The notes beneath the pieces are model-generated. The model saw only the letters and a list, made by a program, of their open reading frames with translations, was not told the origin of the DNA and did not search any database. Below are positions 8,787 through 19,522 of a DNA stretch of 64,000 nt, one piece after another. Source of the stretch: CAVVEQ01 sp963747315 (GTDB taxonomy: Bacteria > Chloroflexota > Anaerolineae > Anaerolineales > Anaerolineaceae); the NCBI GenBank assembly GCA_963747315.1, contig CAVVEQ010000007.1:1-64000 (forward strand), written 5' to 3'. How positions within the stretch are numbered: position 1 is the first letter of the stretch; the number at the start of each line of letters is the position of its first letter. Both the position numbers and the translations under genes were made by a program.

Positions 8787-8812
8787 TAAAAAACGACCGG
8801 GATTACCGGTCG
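8787..8812 (-). terminator. Intrinsic terminator after the 9266-8901 gene
   Basis: Stem CGACCGG/CCGGTCG with a 5-nt loop (8794-8812); on the minus strand it is followed by T6. It ends the unit containing the 702-aa glycosyltransferase, surE and the small membrane protein. Confidence 0.8.
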
Positions 8813-8900
8813 CCAAAGCAACAAGGGGGTCGATTATGCAAACGCCTGCTGGGGGAGAGCTTGTTTCTCCCAAACCAGGTTCATTCGTCCTGCCGGCCGC

Positions 8901-9266
8901 TCACACCCAGTTCCAGGCGTACCAGACCGTCACCACATTGAAGCCAAGCCCGACAACGATCAGGAACTTGTCGTAGGTGGAAGGGTAGGTGGGCAATCCG
9001 ATGATATTGAATACAAAAAAGAAGATGGCGGCGATGATATTCACCCAGCGGATCACCGGGTAGGGCACAACCAGGGTCAGGAAGACCATCAGGATTGGTA
9101 TGAGCATCAGCGCGGCAATGCCAGTCCACATCCCGCCAGTGAACTTCTGGAGATCGTTCCCCATCCGCTGGGTATCCCCGCTGAAGATGCGCAGCACATC
9201 GCCCAGCAGGTAGGTGAGCATCAGCGCCACCCAGCTTCCCGAAAGGATGATCCTCATCGAATCCAT
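8901..9266 (-). CDS. Four-helix membrane protein, DUF6326-like
   Basis: The 121-residue protein (start MDSMRIIL) has four membrane segments at about residues 5-22, 42-64, 71-91 and 99-119. The ending VVTVWYAWNW and the helix spacing recall DUF6326 proteins, but this is only a resemblance. ATG at 9266 is preferred over the GTG at 9287 because GGAGGAGG lies 5 bp upstream of it. The gene follows surE (stop at 9289) on the same strand and ends at a terminator. No function can be assigned. Confidence 0.75.
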   Translation of the reverse strand: MDSMRIILSGSWVALMLTYLLGDVLRIFSGDTQRMGNDLQKFTGGMWTGIAALMLIPILMVFLTLVVPYPVIRWVNIIAAIFFFVFNIIGLPTYPSTYDKFLIVVGLGFNVVTVWYAWNWV

Positions 9267-9288
9267 GCCTGCCTCCTCCAGAGCCACC

Positions 9289-10107
9289 TTATCCCGCCCT
9301 CAACCCTCTCTCCAGCTCTTTCAAGTCCACCCGCGCAGTCATATCCAGGGTGAGCGGGGTGACTGAGACAACCTTATCGAACAGGAAGGCGTGGATATCC
9401 GAATCCGGGGAGACATCGCCGGGGAGGATGGTGATATCCGCCAGTACTTTCGTCTTCGAATCGTATCCGCCCTCGCGTTCCACGTACGGCTTGAAATATC
9501 GAAAATCCGCCAGGCAGGTGATGCGCCAGGGGGTTTCCACGGTGGCGCTGCGCGGGACGTTCACGTTCACCAGGTCCACGCCTTTGGGGAAGCGCTTCTC
9601 CAGCAGCATGCCCGCGACAAGCCAGGTGAAGTGCCCCGCAATGCTGAAATCCACGGTGTTTGAATAGCTGAGGTAATCGGTGAGCACATCCTTGAGCTGC
9701 AGCGAGACCGCCATGGAAGGGATGCCCAGCGCCGCGCCTTCGATGGCCGCCCCCACCGTGCCGGACATGGTGATATCGGTGCCCGGGTTCTCCCCGTAGT
9801 TGATGCCCGAGACGACCAGGTCCGGTTTTTCGGGCAGGATCTCCAGCACGGCGTGCATCACCGCGGCGGTTGGGGTTCCGCCGATGGCATAGACCGTCCA
9901 ACATTGATCGCCAACCTCTAGTTTCGAAGGTTGGATGCGTCCGTCGAACTCCACCGGCAGGCTGCGCCCGGCGCCCGAGGATTGCTCGCGCGGCGCGGCG
10001 ACGGTCACATACCCGAGCTGGCTCAGCGCTTCAGCCGCTGCCCACAGCCCCGGCGACTGGATGCCATCGTCATTGGTCAGCAGGATCTGTTTTTTCTTTT
10101 CCGGCAT
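9289..10107 (-). CDS. surE: 5'/3'-nucleotidase SurE
   Basis: SurE is a metal-dependent phosphatase of nucleoside monophosphates, found in stationary-phase survival operons. The 272-residue product carries ILLTNDDGIQSPG (metal-binding Asp pair), VAAPREQSSGAGRSL, VVSGINYGENPGTDITMSGTVGAAIEGA and LVNVNVP, all hallmark motifs. Length is normal. Its ATG shares one base with the stop of the upstream 702-aa membrane protein (TAATG), so the two are probably translationally coupled. Confidence 0.97.
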   Translation of the reverse strand: MPEKKKQILLTNDDGIQSPGLWAAAEALSQLGYVTVAAPREQSSGAGRSLPVEFDGRIQPSKLEVGDQCWTVYAIGGTPTAAVMHAVLEILPEKPDLVVSGINYGENPGTDITMSGTVGAAIEGAALGIPSMAVSLQLKDVLTDYLSYSNTVDFSIAGHFTWLVAGMLLEKRFPKGVDLVNVNVPRSATVETPWRITCLADFRYFKPYVEREGGYDSKTKVLADITILPGDVSPDSDIHAFLFDKVVSVTPLTLDMTARVDLKELERGLRAG

Positions 10108-12215
10108 TAATCTTCCTCTCCCGCAAGCAGTTCCAATTCCCAGATGTGCACGAAGCCTTCATCCGGAGAGAGCATGTTTTCCACCGCGATCTGCATTTTT
10201 TTCACCTGCTGGATACCACTGAAATCGACCAGCATCTCCTTGTATCCTTCAGAACTTTCTGCGGTCTGGGTGAAAACCTGCTTCGTTTGCGGGTCGTCGG
10301 GGTTGACAGTGACGGTCACCGTGACCGGCTCGGAACCCACCCTTACCCGTACACCGTTGAGGGGTGTGACCTGCGGAAAACTCGTATCGATGATTAGCGG
10401 GTTGACATTCGCCGAGCGGATGAAGGAATCCTCCCGGCCATCGAACAGGTTGCCGATCTTGCCGTCACTCAGCGGTGATACCGTAATCTCCAGCTCTTCT
10501 CCCTCCCAAACCACGCCGGTCTCCACCGGCTCTAATTTTTGCGCTGCGACTGTAAGCAATTCATCCCTGAATTTTGGGTTCTGTCGCAGGGTAATAAAAA
10601 TAAAACATGGATTTCCATCCGGGCAGGGGATGACCCTCTCTTGCTTGATCAATTCATATTTGCCAGATTCCTGCAGATTTTTCAGTTCCTCCGGGGTAAC
10701 CACGAAGGTCAGATCCTCACCGTTAGCCAGGTTAATGGCCATGATATCCGGTGATCCCATGAAAACCGAAGCATCTTTTGGGATAAAAAAGAGCAGCAGC
10801 CCGTCAGCCTTGAAGGTCCAGCCGCCGGAGATGTATACCTTCGTGTTGGGGTTGGCATTGGAATAATCCAACGCTTCCTTGAATACCTGGTTGCTGCCCC
10901 ATTGAATGCCGCTGATCCCGTAATCGCTCCACCACAGCGGGCCGCGGGTGAGTGAATCAACCAGCATAGAAACCTGCCCGATGGAAAAAATTGTTACAAT
11001 CCCCGCCATGATCCAGCCGGCACGCACCCGGTGCCTTTCCAGCCAGTTCGCACCCGCTTCCATGCCCAGCATGATCAGCAGGGCGTAGGGCAGGATCACT
11101 GCGATCACCCGGGTTACCTGGATGCCGATCAACGCAGCCGAAAGTGGAGCAGCGAATAAGGGCACTGCCACGGTTAGGATCTCGAGCCTGCTGCGCCTTC
11201 GGATAAGCCAGACGGCACCCCAGACTGCCAGGGGAGCAAGGACGAGTGGAAAATAACTATAGCCTCTCATCTGGTAGAAAGGTTCCTCCCGCGCCATCGA
11301 TGAAAACCAGTACAGGGGACTAAAACCGGTAATGTAATAACCGATAAATCTTTCCACCTTTTGGATGACAGGCAAGTCATGGTTGAGGTAAGAATTGAAA
11401 GCCTGCAGCGTACCGGAATACAGATCAAAATGGACCCGGAAAAAGTTCCCGATCAGAAGCGCGAACACCAGGAGAACACCCAATGCCGGTAAAGCGAATT
11501 TCCAGTTATTAATGTGGTAGCGGATATCGACAAGGCCGAAGACCAGCAGAGTGAGAGCCACCAGCAGTTCGGCTGGCTGATAGGCACAGAAAGCCATCAC
11601 CGCCAGGACCACTGCCGGGAAGATGAATACGGGTTTATCGGTCCTGTAACGCAGGTAATAATACAGCGCGCCAGTGTAGAGGGCGGTCATCTCGGCCGCG
11701 GCATAGGCTGTGCGTGAAAAGAGAAACCAGGCAGGGATGACCCCGAAGAGAAACACCCCCGCCCACCACAGCTTCAGCTTGAAAATATCCCGCAGGATGA
11801 AACAAAACCAGAAGACGCCCATGATGGATATGACCGCTGATACCCCGCGCACCACCCACACCGATTTTCCAAAGGCAAGCAGCGGCAGGATCTGCAGGTA
11901 GACGATGGTCCCCAGGCTGTAGCGGCCGTCATTGGTGAAGAAGGGCGGAAGGAAGTATTTGTCGTAATCGAACCCGCCGTCGCGGACCAGGTCAAGCGCT
12001 CGCTGGGCGGTCATTGCCTCATCGCTGGCAAAGTATATGGGGAAATCCGGCAGGCGGATGAAGCGGGTGAGGGTGAAGAGCGCGCAGCCGATGATGAAAA
12101 GCCCCATCGGGGAGAAGGCGGCCTTGAAGAACGCGCTCACCCTGGGGCGGCGGAAGAACGCCCGGATGGATGCCGCCAGGCGGGCAAAGAAGCCCGGTTT
12201 TCGGTTCGTTATCAA
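10107..12215 (-). CDS. GT-C membrane glycosyltransferase, PMT/ArnT-like (GT39-related)
   Basis: The 702-residue protein has about 12 membrane helices over residues ~30-420, then a ~280-residue extracytoplasmic region. The first large loop contains FASDEAMTAQRALDLV, with the acidic residues expected of GT-C catalysts such as ArnT or PMT, which transfer sugars from polyprenyl phosphate donors. SGGWTFKADG, IPCPDGNPCF (likely disulfide pair) and a beta-rich C-terminus with SPLSDGKIGNLFDGREDSFIRS resemble the Chloroflexota PMT-like proteins with a discoidin-type end domain. The start is TTG at 12215, overlapping the stop of a 41-codon ORF (TTGA). surE follows directly. Confidence 0.85.
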   Translation of the reverse strand: MITNRKPGFFARLAASIRAFFRRPRVSAFFKAAFSPMGLFIIGCALFTLTRFIRLPDFPIYFASDEAMTAQRALDLVRDGGFDYDKYFLPPFFTNDGRYSLGTIVYLQILPLLAFGKSVWVVRGVSAVISIMGVFWFCFILRDIFKLKLWWAGVFLFGVIPAWFLFSRTAYAAAEMTALYTGALYYYLRYRTDKPVFIFPAVVLAVMAFCAYQPAELLVALTLLVFGLVDIRYHINNWKFALPALGVLLVFALLIGNFFRVHFDLYSGTLQAFNSYLNHDLPVIQKVERFIGYYITGFSPLYWFSSMAREEPFYQMRGYSYFPLVLAPLAVWGAVWLIRRRSRLEILTVAVPLFAAPLSAALIGIQVTRVIAVILPYALLIMLGMEAGANWLERHRVRAGWIMAGIVTIFSIGQVSMLVDSLTRGPLWWSDYGISGIQWGSNQVFKEALDYSNANPNTKVYISGGWTFKADGLLLFFIPKDASVFMGSPDIMAINLANGEDLTFVVTPEELKNLQESGKYELIKQERVIPCPDGNPCFIFITLRQNPKFRDELLTVAAQKLEPVETGVVWEGEELEITVSPLSDGKIGNLFDGREDSFIRSANVNPLIIDTSFPQVTPLNGVRVRVGSEPVTVTVTVNPDDPQTKQVFTQTAESSEGYKEMLVDFSGIQQVKKMQIAVENMLSPDEGFVHIWELELLAGEED

Positions 12216-12337
12216 GTTCCCCTGCGCGGTTTGCTTGCGGCGGGCGGCGCTTCCACATGAATGGAGATGGAGAGCGCATCCCCCGGCTTCACCCGCAGAA
12301 CGTTATCAGCTTTCTTTGGAGCAGATTTCTTCGCCAA
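12212..12337 (-). CDS. Possible small basic protein, 41 residues
   Basis: A short ORF with TTG start reads MAKKSAPKKADNVLRVKPGD and ends PRRGT. Its TGA overlaps the TTG start of the glycosyltransferase (TTGA), and GGGAAGGG lies upstream, which suggests translational coupling. A TATAAT stands at 12357-12362. The N-terminus is Lys/Ala-rich, the middle could form a beta hairpin. I recognise no family; it could also be a leader ORF. Confidence 0.4.
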   Translation of the reverse strand: MAKKSAPKKADNVLRVKPGDALSISIHVEAPPAASKPRRGT

Positions 12338-12375
12338 TCGGTTTTTCCCTTCCCGAAATTATAGCGCAGGAAGGG

Positions 12376-12408
12376 CAAAAGTACCGCCCCGGGGAGTGCC
12401 GGGGCGGA
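12376..12408 (-). terminator. Intrinsic terminator after the beta-helix gene
   Basis: Stem CCGCCCCGG/CCGGGGCGG (12384-12392 with 12399-12407), followed on the minus strand by TACTTTT. It lies 23 bp after the stop of the giant gene. Confidence 0.7.
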
Positions 12409-12429
12409 GGATTCTGAAATTGAAGGGGT

Positions 12430-15400
12430 TTAATTTACGATAGTGATGCGATTCGTGGTTTCAAAAATATTCGGGTAAGCATCCATAGGTGAAGAGCGGT
12501 TATTTCCCATATAATACGTTTTCTTAACCGTTAACATAGCTGTACCAACATCGGCTCTTATCCCGTTCCAGCCATTCCCACTGACCACGCTGTTTTGCAC
12601 TAGGGCGTTGTAATTTCCGCCAGTATTGAGGTCGATCCCCGCCGAGTTTGAACTCACCCCATTCGTGATCGCCTGAATACTTGTCAGGGTGATTGCGCCG
12701 TTGCTGTCTACCTCCACGCCGTTCCCGTTGTTATTGTGCAGCACCACCGCATTGGTGACCGTGACCGTTCCAGTGCCAGCGACAATTGCCAGGTGGTTGT
12801 CCACCTTGATACCTCCACTTTGGTTGTAGTTGGAGGTGACATTGCTGATGGTGACCACACCCCGGCTCGCGATCCTTAACCCATATGCAGTATTTTCAAG
12901 GAAGTTGTTCGCACCCAGGGTGGAAAGCACAGTCACCTTACCTGTTCCGGCGCTGTTATCCAGGAAAACCCCGTTATGGAGGCTGTAATTCCATTTCGCC
13001 GTGATCCCATTGATCGTGATATTCCCGCGCCCGATCACGTACAACCCGTCGTTATAGTTCTGCAGGAAGGTACTCTTATTCACGGTGACGGTGGCTGTCG
13101 CGCCGGTGTTGACGATGTAGACCCCGTATCCCGTGTTCCAGGAGCTTGTGACCTGGCTGAGCAGGACCGCGCCGTTAGTCTCGATCGCCAGCCCGCCGTA
13201 AGGGGCAGCACTGTTATTATCATCGAACACACTGGAAGTGACCGTCACCCCGGCGGATGCGCCTGAGGTGTTGATCAGGTACGCCCCGCTGTAAGCATTG
13301 TTGGAAAGATCCAACCCGCTGGCGCTGATGGCTCCGGATGTGTCCACATACAACCCGTACCCACCGTAATTATTGTTCGCCTCCATTGTGGTGACGGTAA
13401 CCTTGCCAGTCGTATTCACCTCCACTCCGGAACCGGAATTGCTGCCTCCCGCGGAAATCTTCTGCAGGATCACATCCCCAACGGCGTTGATAACGATATT
13501 GCCGTCCTCATTTGAGTAAATTTGGTTCCAGACCGTTCCTCCCGGATCCAGGAAGCTGACCCCGGCGTCGGTGGTGATATAGGCTCCGATTCCGTCGTAA
13601 CTATAATCGTACGCGTACAGGTCCTTGATCGTGACCTGCCGCAAGGCATCGACCCTAACCTCATGGTCATTATTGTAGTACGCTTCGACATTCGTCAACG
13701 TGACCGTTCCGCTGAAATGCGCCGGCGTTTCCCCTACCACCAGGTCGATCCCCATACCGGAGGCGTTTCCGTTATTGGTCGCACTCACATTGGTGATGGT
13801 CGTGTTGCCGTTGGTGCGGATGCGGATCCCGTCAAAATCATTTTCATTGACGTAGGTGTTGGTGATGGTGACCAAGCCGGTTCCCGCGCCTCCCGCCTGG
13901 TTATCCAGCCAGATGCCGTAGGTCGAGTCGAATTCGTTAATACCGCTCAGCGAAACCGCGCCATCGCTCTCGACGTGCAAGCCAACGTCGAAAAATCTCG
14001 ATACCTGGTTCTGGTAGTAATTCGAGAGCCCCAGGGTGATCCCAGCTGAAGCGGTGCTGGGAGTGTTATCCAGCCATACCCCGTAGGTGCGGATGCCATC
14101 GGTGCCGTTTGTCAGGTAGATATCCTTGATGCTGATCACACCTTTGGAATGCACATACAGTCCATAGGTACCCGCTCCCTCCTGTGAGTAGAGATCCAAA
14201 AGGGTGACATTTTTGGCTGTGTAGTTGGAATTTTCAATATAGAATGCATCCCCGGTGACGTAATTGGCTTCGATATGGGAGAGCGAGACCGTTCCATTGG
14301 ACTCGAACTTGATCCCATAGGAAGCGTCGATGTTGTTAACGTGGACCTCGTTCATCGTAACATTCCCGACCGGGCTGCCCAGGGCAGGGAAGACGATCCC
14401 TTGATGAGAATCGCTCGCCTCCACATAGTTCATCGTCACCGCCCCGCGGGTGTTGATGATGATGTTCTGGTTGGTGTTCCCGTTATAGTTGCTCCAGTCG
14501 CTTACATTCCCATTGATGGTGATCCCGCCTGTGCCGAGGTGGTTATCCAGCGATAAACCGAACGTTTCGTTCGACACGGATTCCACATTCGTCAGGGTGA
14601 TCGCTCCCGCTCCCGCGCTGATCGTCACCGATAATCCATGGGTCAAATTGCCGTTGAATGAGGAGTTCGTGATAGTAACCGATCCCGCATTGGTCGAGAT
14701 CGTTAATCCAGAGCCTGTGACCGAATTTTGGGCCATGAGCTTCGAAATGCTCACATTCCCACCTGCATTGATCACTCCCCCCGAGTCCGCATTTCCGGAG
14801 ATGTAATTTGTGTTTGACCCAGTCGTCTTGATCGTCACCGTACCCGTAGTGGAAATATCCAGGCCGTACCCGGAGATTCCCTGCGTCCCGGCATCCAGGT
14901 CGGTGATGGTCACAGCTCCCTGAGAATCAATTTCCAGTCCGCCGGTACCGGTGCCACCTGAACCGTACGCCTCCAGGCTGGTCACCGTCACCGGCGCGCC
15001 GGCCAGGGAGGTATTTTTTAGAATGACGGCAGTGCCATCATTGTAGCTGGCGTAGACGTTGGTGAGGGTGATCGCCCCGCCCGCGGTAAGGTTGACCCCA
15101 TTATTGCCATATTGAACATTTGCATTTGTCAGGGTAACCCCGCCCTGGTTGGAAACCACGGAGACACCGTTTTCGTTATACTGAAAATACAGCGAGTCGA
15201 TCGTTACCAGGCCGTCGCTCAGGATCTCAAGCGCGGTGCCATCAAAGCGTAGTGCCTGGTTGCTCCAATAGGTGGATTTCTTGATCGTCACCGGAGCCTT
15301 GGCGTCGCTGGCGGTATTATCCAGGCGGATCCCAAAATCCCGGGTATCGCCGCCGTGCACATAGAAATCCGTCAGGCTGATAGCGCCTTTGGATTGGACA

Positions 15401-18400
15401 TACAATGCGCTGGTCCCATTTACATCACTGCTATCATTGAAATTCGCGATCGTGACCGGTTTCGCGCTGGCAGTCCGGTTATCGATCACAAGGCCGCTGC
15501 CGGAGTCGGAGAGTGTATAGACATTGGATGCGATCACGGTCCCATTGCTGACGATATTCAGCGCATCCCCTCCGGTTCCATTATTCACGGTGACATTATT
15601 CAGGGTCACATCCCCGACCGTCAGGGGAATGGTGACGCCGATATTGGCATACCGAACCCTGAGGTCGCTTAATTTTAGGAACCCATTTGTGCGAATTTCC
15701 AGATTATATGCCGGGTTGGAATAGATTTCCGAACCGCCCATGGATGGCGAGCCGCTGATCGTGACACCCGCGCTCCCGCTGCTGTTATCCAGGTATGCGC
15801 CATAGGAGGCACCATTGGTGTAGATTTGGACACCCGCCAGGCTGATCGCCCCGCTGCTGGTTACGCTCATGCCAAACGATGGATTGCTGTACACCCAGGT
15901 ATCGCTAATCGCCGCCGAAGCGCTATTGGTGATCCTTACCCCATACCCAAAAACACCGGAATTGTTGTTGAATATCTGCGCCTTCTTGATCGTGACCGCT
16001 CCAAGGGCATCGATCCATACGCCATTGGTTAAATTCTGGTAGACATTGAAGTAATTCCCGGTAGTAGAATCCAGGGTCACGGAGCCCGAGGTGGTCTTTG
16101 TTGTGATCTTTATGACAGCTTCCCCGCCGGAGAGGTTATACCGCGTAGTGGCATTGGTGATCTTCACCGCGCCTTTGCTGATGATCTCCACCGCTGTGAG
16201 CGTGTTATTTTCCGCGGTGATCCCATTTATGGTCACACCCGGGGTTCCGCTGGTGGTGCAGCCCGCACCCAGGTCGATGCAGTTATCCACCACCAACCCC
16301 CGGTCGGAGCTGTGGGCAACCTCGATACCATTAATAGTCACCGCGCCGTGCGATTTGATCACCACCGCGCCGACATCGAGGGGGTCATTCATGTACCGGA
16401 AAGTTCCGTTATTTAACGTCACCGTCCCCGTACCCGCGGTGTTATCGATCAGTACCGGGCTGGACGCCTGGTTGACATACAACCCTGCCAGGGTGATATT
16501 CCCCCTGGAGTTGATCTTCAGCCCATACCCGACGTTTTGGGAAATATTAAATGCGATGCCGCTGACCGTGGATTTCACCGTCACCGGTTGCGCGCTCGCG
16601 GCCAGGTGGTTATCAAGGTTTATGCCATCAACGCCATTTGAACCTGCGGAAGTATCGGTGATGGTGATCGCCCCCCTGCTGGTCACCACGATCCCGCGGC
16701 CAGCGGAGCTGCTGGAATAGCTTCCACCGGCAATGGTGACTGCACCTGTCCCGCCATCGTTATCGATATACAGGTTGCCGAGATCGTTGTCGGTGGCAGA
16801 CAGTTTGCTGACGGAAACAGCTCCGTTGGTGACGATGTACGCTCCATATCCACCGTTGCCCTCAGAGGCGTTGGCACCCAAGGTGCTGGAGAAGGTCACT
16901 GCGCCCAGGGTTTGGATATCAATCCCGTTAACGCCCGCCCAGTAACTATTACTTGATGTGACGTGGTTCAGGGTGACTGTGCCCCTAGATCGGATCATCA
17001 AGCCGACAACCTGGCTGTAAAAGTTGTCGATATTGTTCAGAGTCACCGCGCTCACCGATTTGGCGGTGCTGTTATCCAGGACGAGACCTCCAAAACCAGA
17101 AGAATTATTTGCATATGATGCAGTGATCGTGTTGCCTGTGATCGCCCCGTTGGCCTTCACGTAAAGGTTGCCATAGTTGTTGTATAGGTCTAGAGTAGTG
17201 AGGCTGACAGCTGCGCTGGAGGTCGTGCATATCCCTCCCAATTCAGCACAGGTATCGATCCAAATACCCTGGCGATTATTGCGGGCTTCCACCGTGTTCA
17301 GGGTGACCGCTCCGCCTGTGTTCGTTAATATTTTGATTCCCAGATCGCCGGAGTTTTCATTAGCGTATACGTGGTCAAGTACAACAGGACCTTTTGAGGT
17401 GTCGGGGATAAATAAACCATTTCCCCAATTGTTGAGGTTACCGGCATTATCCGAGTTACTGTTGAACAGGCTATTCTTTACTGTGATGCCTTTGTCAGAT
17501 TCCAACCAGGCACCGTTGCCTCTCCTGAAACCGCTGGCGGAAACCCCGTTCAGGGTGATCGTACCGGCCGCATCCACCTTGAGGCTGTTCTTACCTGTTC
17601 CGCTGCCCCCCTGGCTGTTGGAATCGAAGGAACTGTTGTTGATGGACACATTGCCGCTTACTCCGTAAATAGAAGCACCTTGATCTTGATTGAGATCTAT
17701 CTTTACTGAGTTGAGGGTAACATTTCCAGTCTGACCGGAAATTTGCAGACCCATACTAGAGTTGTTTGAGTTTGTAATTTCCAGGTCTGTGAGTGTTAGA
17801 TTCCCAGTGTTAGTGTAAATATTTACCAGAGGTGCAGCGATGTTTCCTTCGATCTCCAAACCCTGGATGATGAAACCCTTCGTGGTATTTGTTACTTGAA
17901 GATTAAATGCACCAAGGCTTAGGATCGGTTTTGGACTGCCTAAATTCACATTTCCAATAATTCCAGTAAGATTTGGAACAGTGGCTCCATTCACAATGAC
18001 CAAGGCGGATACCGTGTGAGTCCCTGCCTCTATATAGATCGCGCCACTACCACCCTTGGTGTTATAGCCAGTAAGGGCATTATTCAAAGCATTGACGCCT
18101 GTGTAGCTGCATTTGCCGTCGATCAATCCATCAAAGTCGTCGATGGTACAGGTAAACCACGGATCCGGTTCCGCCATTACCTCGGCGGCTTCCTGGGTTG
18201 CCAGGGGCAGCACCGCACCGCCCTCATCCAGGGCAACGATCTCCGGCGCGGCTTCCTCCACCGGTTCCTCCACAGGGGGGGTAACCTCTTCCACGATCAC
18301 TTCAACAGGTTCTTCCACCGGCAGCGCCAGGGGTTCCTCGGCGGGCTGCGGCTCCTCCGCCGGGGCGGCTTCCTCCACGGCGGGAACGGTTTCCACCACC

Positions 18401-18523
18401 GCGGGTTCTTCCGGGCGCGGGGGGCAGCTCATCCTGGGCAAAGACCGGCCCGGCGAGCAGGAACGCAAAGACGAGCGCGATGCTGATGGAAAGCGTGATT
18501 AAGGGGATACGGAAGGGTTTCAT
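12430..18523 (-). CDS. Giant secreted right-handed parallel beta-helix repeat protein (~2030 aa), one frameshift
   Basis: ATG at 18523 (AGGAGG 8 bp upstream) starts a signal peptide of about 29 residues ending GPVFAQ. Then comes a Pro/Glu/Val-rich stalk (residues ~38-105), a short Cys pair (FTCTIDDFDGLIDGKC) and about 1850 residues of repeats. Each coil follows the pattern G-x-V-T-I/L-x-N/S-x-x-x-x-N-x-x-x-G-x-x-I/V-x-x-x-G, about 22-26 residues, which is the PbH1 pectate-lyase-type solenoid. The signal peptide is in another frame from the rest: the shift is in a C6 run near 18417-18423 and is probably a base-calling error. No LPxTG, autotransporter or repeat-anchor end is seen. Likely a surface-bound or secreted adhesin or glycan-binding protein. 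Confidence 0.88.
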
Positions 18524-18652
18524 TACAGGCCTCCTGGATCAAATATGAAATTGGCACGTTCAATGATACGGATGACCTCTGCTGGCATACCCGCCTGCAG
18601 AGCAAAGGTTGATGACTATATCATAGCAAAAATCCAGAAGCTTGGCAACCAC

Positions 18653-18817
18653 GCCGTAGGGTAAGCAGGTTAATTGTAAGGTGGGGTGTGGGAATTGTCA
18701 TTGCAATCCCTGCCAAAGAATATCGGCAGAAAAAGCAGGGTGGGTGCGTCGCACCCGCCGAAATATCCCGAATATGGATGCTTGATGGCGGGTACAAAAA
18801 CCGTACCCGCCCTACGC
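18653..18817. repeat. Small inverted-repeat element, MITE-like
   Basis: In the 389-bp gene-free gap 18524-18912, a segment is bounded by CGTAGGG and CCCTACG, and contains two strong dyads: GGGTGCG-T-CGCACCC and GGCGGGTAC-(7 nt)-GTACCCGCC. The structure resembles a non-autonomous repeat. No ORF is supported in it. The rest of the gap shows only the ribosome binding site of the beta-helix gene. Confidence 0.5.
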
Positions 18818-18912
18818 GAAGTTGAATTAACCCGGAAAAAGCAGTTTTCATCCTCATTTCCTTCAATCTTTGGGGGTCTGTTTTTCACCAGATTAAGGAA
18901 GGCAATCGAATC

Positions 18913-19506
18913 CTAATTCTGCTCTTCACGTACTTTCACTTCCGGCGAATTTCGTTCCCCGGTCACCCGCCTGATGAAAACCACCCCCGCGGCGGCGACC
19001 ACCCCCAGGAGCGATTGCCAGGGTTCGTTCTGCCAGATCATCAGCGCCAGGACCACCGGGATACCTGCGGCTGCCAGGGCGGGTCCGGGGTTCTTGCGGA
19101 AGATGCGCGCGGAGATGATCCCCACCCCCAGGCCGACCCACGCCACCCAGCCAGAAAGCGCCCAGATCGCGCCGCAGGCAGCGGCCAGCGCCCAGCCGCC
19201 ATATTTCCAGCGCAGGAACGGCCAGCTGTGCCCCGCCGCCGGGGCGGCGGCGATAAGCGGCAGCCAGTTGAGGTTCACGTTCCATTGAAATGCCAGCCAG
19301 ACGGGCAGGAAACCCTTGCCGGCATCGAAGATCAGCACCAGCAGCGCCGGGATGAAACCGATCTTGCGGAAGACCGAGAACGTGCCGGGTTTTTCCCCGG
19401 TTTCAAACGCCTGTTTTCCAAATTTGAGGCGGAACGCCAGCTCTGCCGGCATCACCCCGCCCAGCAGGTAACCCCCGATCACCAGAAGAAATGGCGCGTA
19501 TTCCAT
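18913..19506 (-). CDS. PlsY-like membrane acyltransferase homologue with altered motifs
   Basis: The 197-residue protein (ATG 19506, MEYAPFLLV) has five to six membrane helices and follows the PlsY layout (acyl-phosphate:glycerol-3-phosphate acyltransferase). Motif 2 is present as FDAGKGFLPVWLAF (D-x-x-K-G-x-x-P) and motif 3 as AGHSWPFLRWKYGGWALA (GH-x-x-P-x-F-x-x-K-x-G-G). Motif 1, normally G-S-G-N-x-G-x-T-N, is replaced by GEKPGTFSVFRKIG. It may have another acyl substrate or be a non-canonical paralogue. It follows galE by 16 bp. Confidence 0.75.
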   Translation of the reverse strand: MEYAPFLLVIGGYLLGGVMPAELAFRLKFGKQAFETGEKPGTFSVFRKIGFIPALLVLIFDAGKGFLPVWLAFQWNVNLNWLPLIAAAPAAGHSWPFLRWKYGGWALAAACGAIWALSGWVAWVGLGVGIISARIFRKNPGPALAAAGIPVVLALMIWQNEPWQSLLGVVAAAGVVFIRRVTGERNSPEVKVREEQN

Positions 19507-19522
19507 CCGGAGCGATCCCCCT

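Noticed and set aside
12976..18502. Many long plus-strand ORFs opposite the beta-helix gene
   Set aside because: They mirror its codon bias, have no ribosome binding sites and no recognisable domains.
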